Part shown: piece by piece, positions 62,039 through 64,000 of the stretch | How the letters are laid out: every line of letters begins with the position of its first letter | Position numbering within the stretch: position 1 is the stretch's first letter | From: JAXLRU01 sp046330935 | Lineage (GTDB): Bacteria; Actinomycetota; Actinomycetes; Actinomycetales; Kineosporiaceae | NCBI GenBank assembly: GCA_046330935.1 | Contig: JAXLRU010000005.1 | Span: 186,001 to 250,000, forward strand | Direction: 5' to 3' | DNA: 64,000 nt | Program-made: the position numbers and the translations under genes | The notes under the pieces: generated by a model | Databases searched by the model: none | Told to the model about the DNA's origin: nothing | Seen by the model: the letters and a program-made list of their open reading frames with translations, nothing else

Positions 62039-62044
62039 TACAGT
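62039..62044 (+). promoter_or_regulatory. -10 element for leaderless GGDEF-EAL gene
   Basis: TACAGT overlaps the region just after the cbiX stop and ends six bases before the GTG at 62051, giving the next gene its own leaderless promoter. Confidence 0.5.
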
Positions 62045-62050
62045 GCGAAG

Positions 62051-64000
62051 GTGAATGACGCCGTGCTTCACGGCGCGCGCGGGGGCCAGCAGGTCAGGGA
62101 GGGCATCCGTCAGGCGCGCCGCCTCGAGCTGCTCGTGGAACTCGGCCTGCTCCGGGCCGGTGACCACGGGCGGCAGAGCGCGCCCGCCGACGGTGCCCCC
62201 GGGGCGCAGGCGGCCCCGTCCCGGGTCGTCCCGACCGCGCCGGACGCGGCCGACGGCGCCGCGCACCCGGCGATGGCCGAGCTCGACGACCTCGCGGCGC
62301 TGGCCGCCATGGTCGCGGGCAGCCCCTGCGCGGCCGTGAGCGTGGCCCTTCCCGAGCGCCTCCTCCTGGCGGGGGAGTACGGCTGTGGGACGCGCACCTT
62401 CGAGCTGCCGGAGGAGGTGACGATGTGCGGGCACGTCGTGGCCACCGCCGACCCCGTCAGCCTCGTGCACACCGCCCCGGATCCCCGCTTCGCCGGCAAC
62501 CGGCTGGTCGAGAGCGGCCTGATCGACGGCTACACCGGCTACCCCGTGACCGTCGACGGGCAGGTGCTCGCCAGCCTCTGCGTGTTCGGCGGCGATCCCG
62601 TCTCCCTCGACGCGCGCCAGCACCGTCAGCTGGCCGCCCTGGCCAGGCAGGCCGAGCACTGGCTGCGCCAGCGCCTCGAGATCGAGCGCCTGCGCCAGGA
62701 CGGCGACCGGCACCGGGCCGAGCGCGAGGTGCTCGCCCGGGTCTCGGGGGACTCCCCGCCCGAGGAGGTGCTGGGGGTGCTCGTCGCGGAGGCCGCGGGT
62801 GCGGCCGACGGCGTGGGGGTGATGGTGCTGGGCCGCAGCGGGAGGGGCGGCGACGGCGTCCTGAGACTCGTGGCCGCGCGCGGGGTGCCCGAGGCCCTGG
62901 CCCAGGCGTGCGCGCAGCTGCGGGTGGAGCCCGCTGAGGGGCCCCTGGCGGCGGTCTACCTCGACGGCCGCCCGGCGGACCTCGATCTCGGCGGGAACCT
63001 CGACGTGACGCCGGTCCCGGCCGCCGGCCGCCGGGCGGGGGCGACGTGGGCCCGCGCCGTGCCGCTGCCCGCTGGTGAGGGCGGCTGCCCGGGCCTGATC
63101 GTCGCCGTCGCGCGCCGGAAGGGCGCCCTCGACGAGCCGTTGCGCCGGCGTCTCGCCGCCGCCGCGGCCCTGGCCGGTGCGGTCCTGGACCCCGGCCCCG
63201 TCGTGGGGCGGGGGGCCGTCCGGGACGGGCTGACGGGGTTGGCCACCCGGCCGGGCCTGCTGGCCGCCGCGCAGGAGGCCCTGCGCGGGGTGCCGGCGCC
63301 GCACTCGGTGCTCCTGGTCGACGTCGACCGGCTCAAGGTGGTCAACGACTCCCTCGGCGACGCCGGTGGGGACGAGGTGCTGCGCGCGACGGCCGCCCGG
63401 CTGCGCGCCGCGGTGCGTCCCCGCGACCTCCTGGCCCGCCTCGGTGGGGACGAGTTCGTCGTCCTCTGCCCCTCCACCACCGCTGCCGAGGCGAGGGACC
63501 TCGCCGACGAGGTCGTCGTCGCCCTGGCCCGGCCGGTGGTGCACGCGGGCGCCGGCGTGGCCGTCTCCGCGAGCGTCGGCGTCGCGGTCCTCGCCGGCGT
63601 CGGCGCGCTCGCCGAGGTGCTGCGCAGCGCCGAGCGCGCCGTCCTCGCCGCCAAGGCGGGGGGCCGGGGGCACGTCGCGGTGGCCGACGTCGACGACGGC
63701 CGCCTGGCGCGCGAGACGGGCGTCCTGGAGCTGGACCTGAGGCGGCTGCTCAGCGGCGCCGACGACGCGAGCACCCAGCTCAGCCTCGTGTACCAGCCGC
63801 AGTTCGACCTCACCGACGCCACCGTCCACGCCGTCGAGGCCCTCGCCCGCTGGTCCCATCCGGTGCTCGGGCCGATCCCGCCCGGCCGCTTCATCGCCCT
63901 CGCCGAGGACGCCGGGCTGATGGTCGAGCTCGGCGGCTTCGTCCTCGACGAGGCGGTCCGCCAGCAGGCCCGCTGGAGCGCCGAGGGGTCCGCCTGGGCC
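62051..64000 (+). CDS. GAF-GGDEF-EAL protein (cyclic-di-GMP turnover), truncated by window end
   Basis: The first 650 codons of a signalling protein; the frame is open at the window edge. Residues about 75-215 form a GAF domain (LLLAGEYGCGTRTFELP, GYPVTVDGQVLASLCVFGG), followed by a coiled coil (about 205-235) and a second GAF-like part (about 235-385). The GGDEF domain (about 390-555) has LLVDVDRLKVVNDSLGDAGG and the intact active site ARLGGDEFVVL, so it may be a diguanylate cyclase. An EAL phosphodiesterase domain begins with SLVYQPQFDLTDATVHAVEA, and EALARW is intact. No membrane segment precedes it, so it senses a cytoplasmic signal. Confidence 0.88.
   Translation, partial: MNDAVLHGARGGQQVREGIRQARRLELLVELGLLRAGDHGRQSAPADGAPGAQAAPSRVVPTAPDAADGAAHPAMAELDDLAALAAMVAGSPCAAVSVALPERLLLAGEYGCGTRTFELPEEVTMCGHVVATADPVSLVHTAPDPRFAGNRLVESGLIDGYTGYPVTVDGQVLASLCVFGGDPVSLDARQHRQLAALARQAEHWLRQRLEIERLRQDGDRHRAEREVLARVSGDSPPEEVLGVLVAEAAGAADGVGVMVLGRSGRGGDGVLRLVAARGVPEALAQACAQLRVEPAEGPLAAVYLDGRPADLDLGGNLDVTPVPAAGRRAGATWARAVPLPAGEGGCPGLIVAVARRKGALDEPLRRRLAAAAALAGAVLDPGPVVGRGAVRDGLTGLATRPGLLAAAQEALRGVPAPHSVLLVDVDRLKVVNDSLGDAGGDEVLRATAARLRAAVRPRDLLARLGGDEFVVLCPSTTAAEARDLADEVVVALARPVVHAGAGVAVSASVGVAVLAGVGALAEVLRSAERAVLAAKAGGRGHVAVADVDDGRLARETGVLELDLRRLLSGADDASTQLSLVYQPQFDLTDATVHAVEALARWSHPVLGPIPPGRFIALAEDAGLMVELGGFVLDEAVRQQARWSAEGSAWA

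Overview
The window is very GC-rich DNA (third codon positions almost all G or C) from a high-GC Gram-positive bacterium (Actinomycetota). Supporting signs are a mycobacterial-style rhodanese-metZ pair, a GlnA2-type glutamine synthetase beside glnE, an actinobacterial polyphosphate glucokinase, a SigE-family sigma factor, an SCO7613-type membrane protein, many GTG starts and many apparently leaderless genes. A Kineosporiales-like actinomycete would fit, but the genus is a guess. No tRNA, CRISPR array, prophage or intact insertion sequence was seen.

Layout. 1-11.5 kb: housekeeping and metabolic genes: phosphatase tail, YjbR-like protein, gabT-type aminotransferase, rhodanese-metZ, PLP decarboxylase, two-domain VOC protein, aldo/keto reductase, yaaA, a chemoreceptor-like protein that lacks its signalling domain, and a frameshifted RNB ribonuclease. 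11.5-13.4 kb: the RNase P RNA gene, followed by a lower-GC patch with an unrecognised protein carrying an R-x4-H motif and a decayed IS3-type transposase. 13.4-29.5 kb: ppgK, map, two tandem secreted Ig-like proteins, panB-nadE, glnA2, an amidotransferase, a SigE-family sigma factor with a frameshifted partner, and glnE. 29.6-35.4 kb: two tandem secreted GH71-type alpha-glucanases with nearly identical C-terminal halves, then a DUF1349 protein. 35.4-43.7 kb: hrpB, DUF3592, a YbdK-type carboxylate-amine ligase, a GNAT protein, an SDR and a frameshifted SCO7613-type membrane protein.

43.7-62.0 kb is one long cobalamin operon. A cobalamin riboswitch, a possible 21-residue leader peptide and a hairpin precede cobQ-cobN-chlID-cobO-cobB-cobI-cobM-cbiD-cbiET-cbiG/cobJ-ferredoxin-nicoT-cobH-cbiX. 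Every junction overlaps by one to a few bases. The set covers cobalt uptake, corrin ring methylation and contraction, cobalt insertion, amidation and adenosylation. Nucleotide-loop genes (cobD, cobU, cobS, cobT) are not here. The operon mixes markers of the anaerobic route (CbiD, CbiG, CbiX) with a CobN-type late cobaltochelatase. The window ends inside a GAF-GGDEF-EAL protein whose start lies 13 bases after cbiX.

At least five genes are broken by single frameshifts in GC-rich runs (RNB, an unknown gene at 19.4 kb, the sigma partner, the SCO7613-type protein, cbiG/cobJ). This many, including one in an otherwise intact B12 operon, makes base-calling or assembly error a serious possibility, so these should not be read as true pseudogenes without resequencing.
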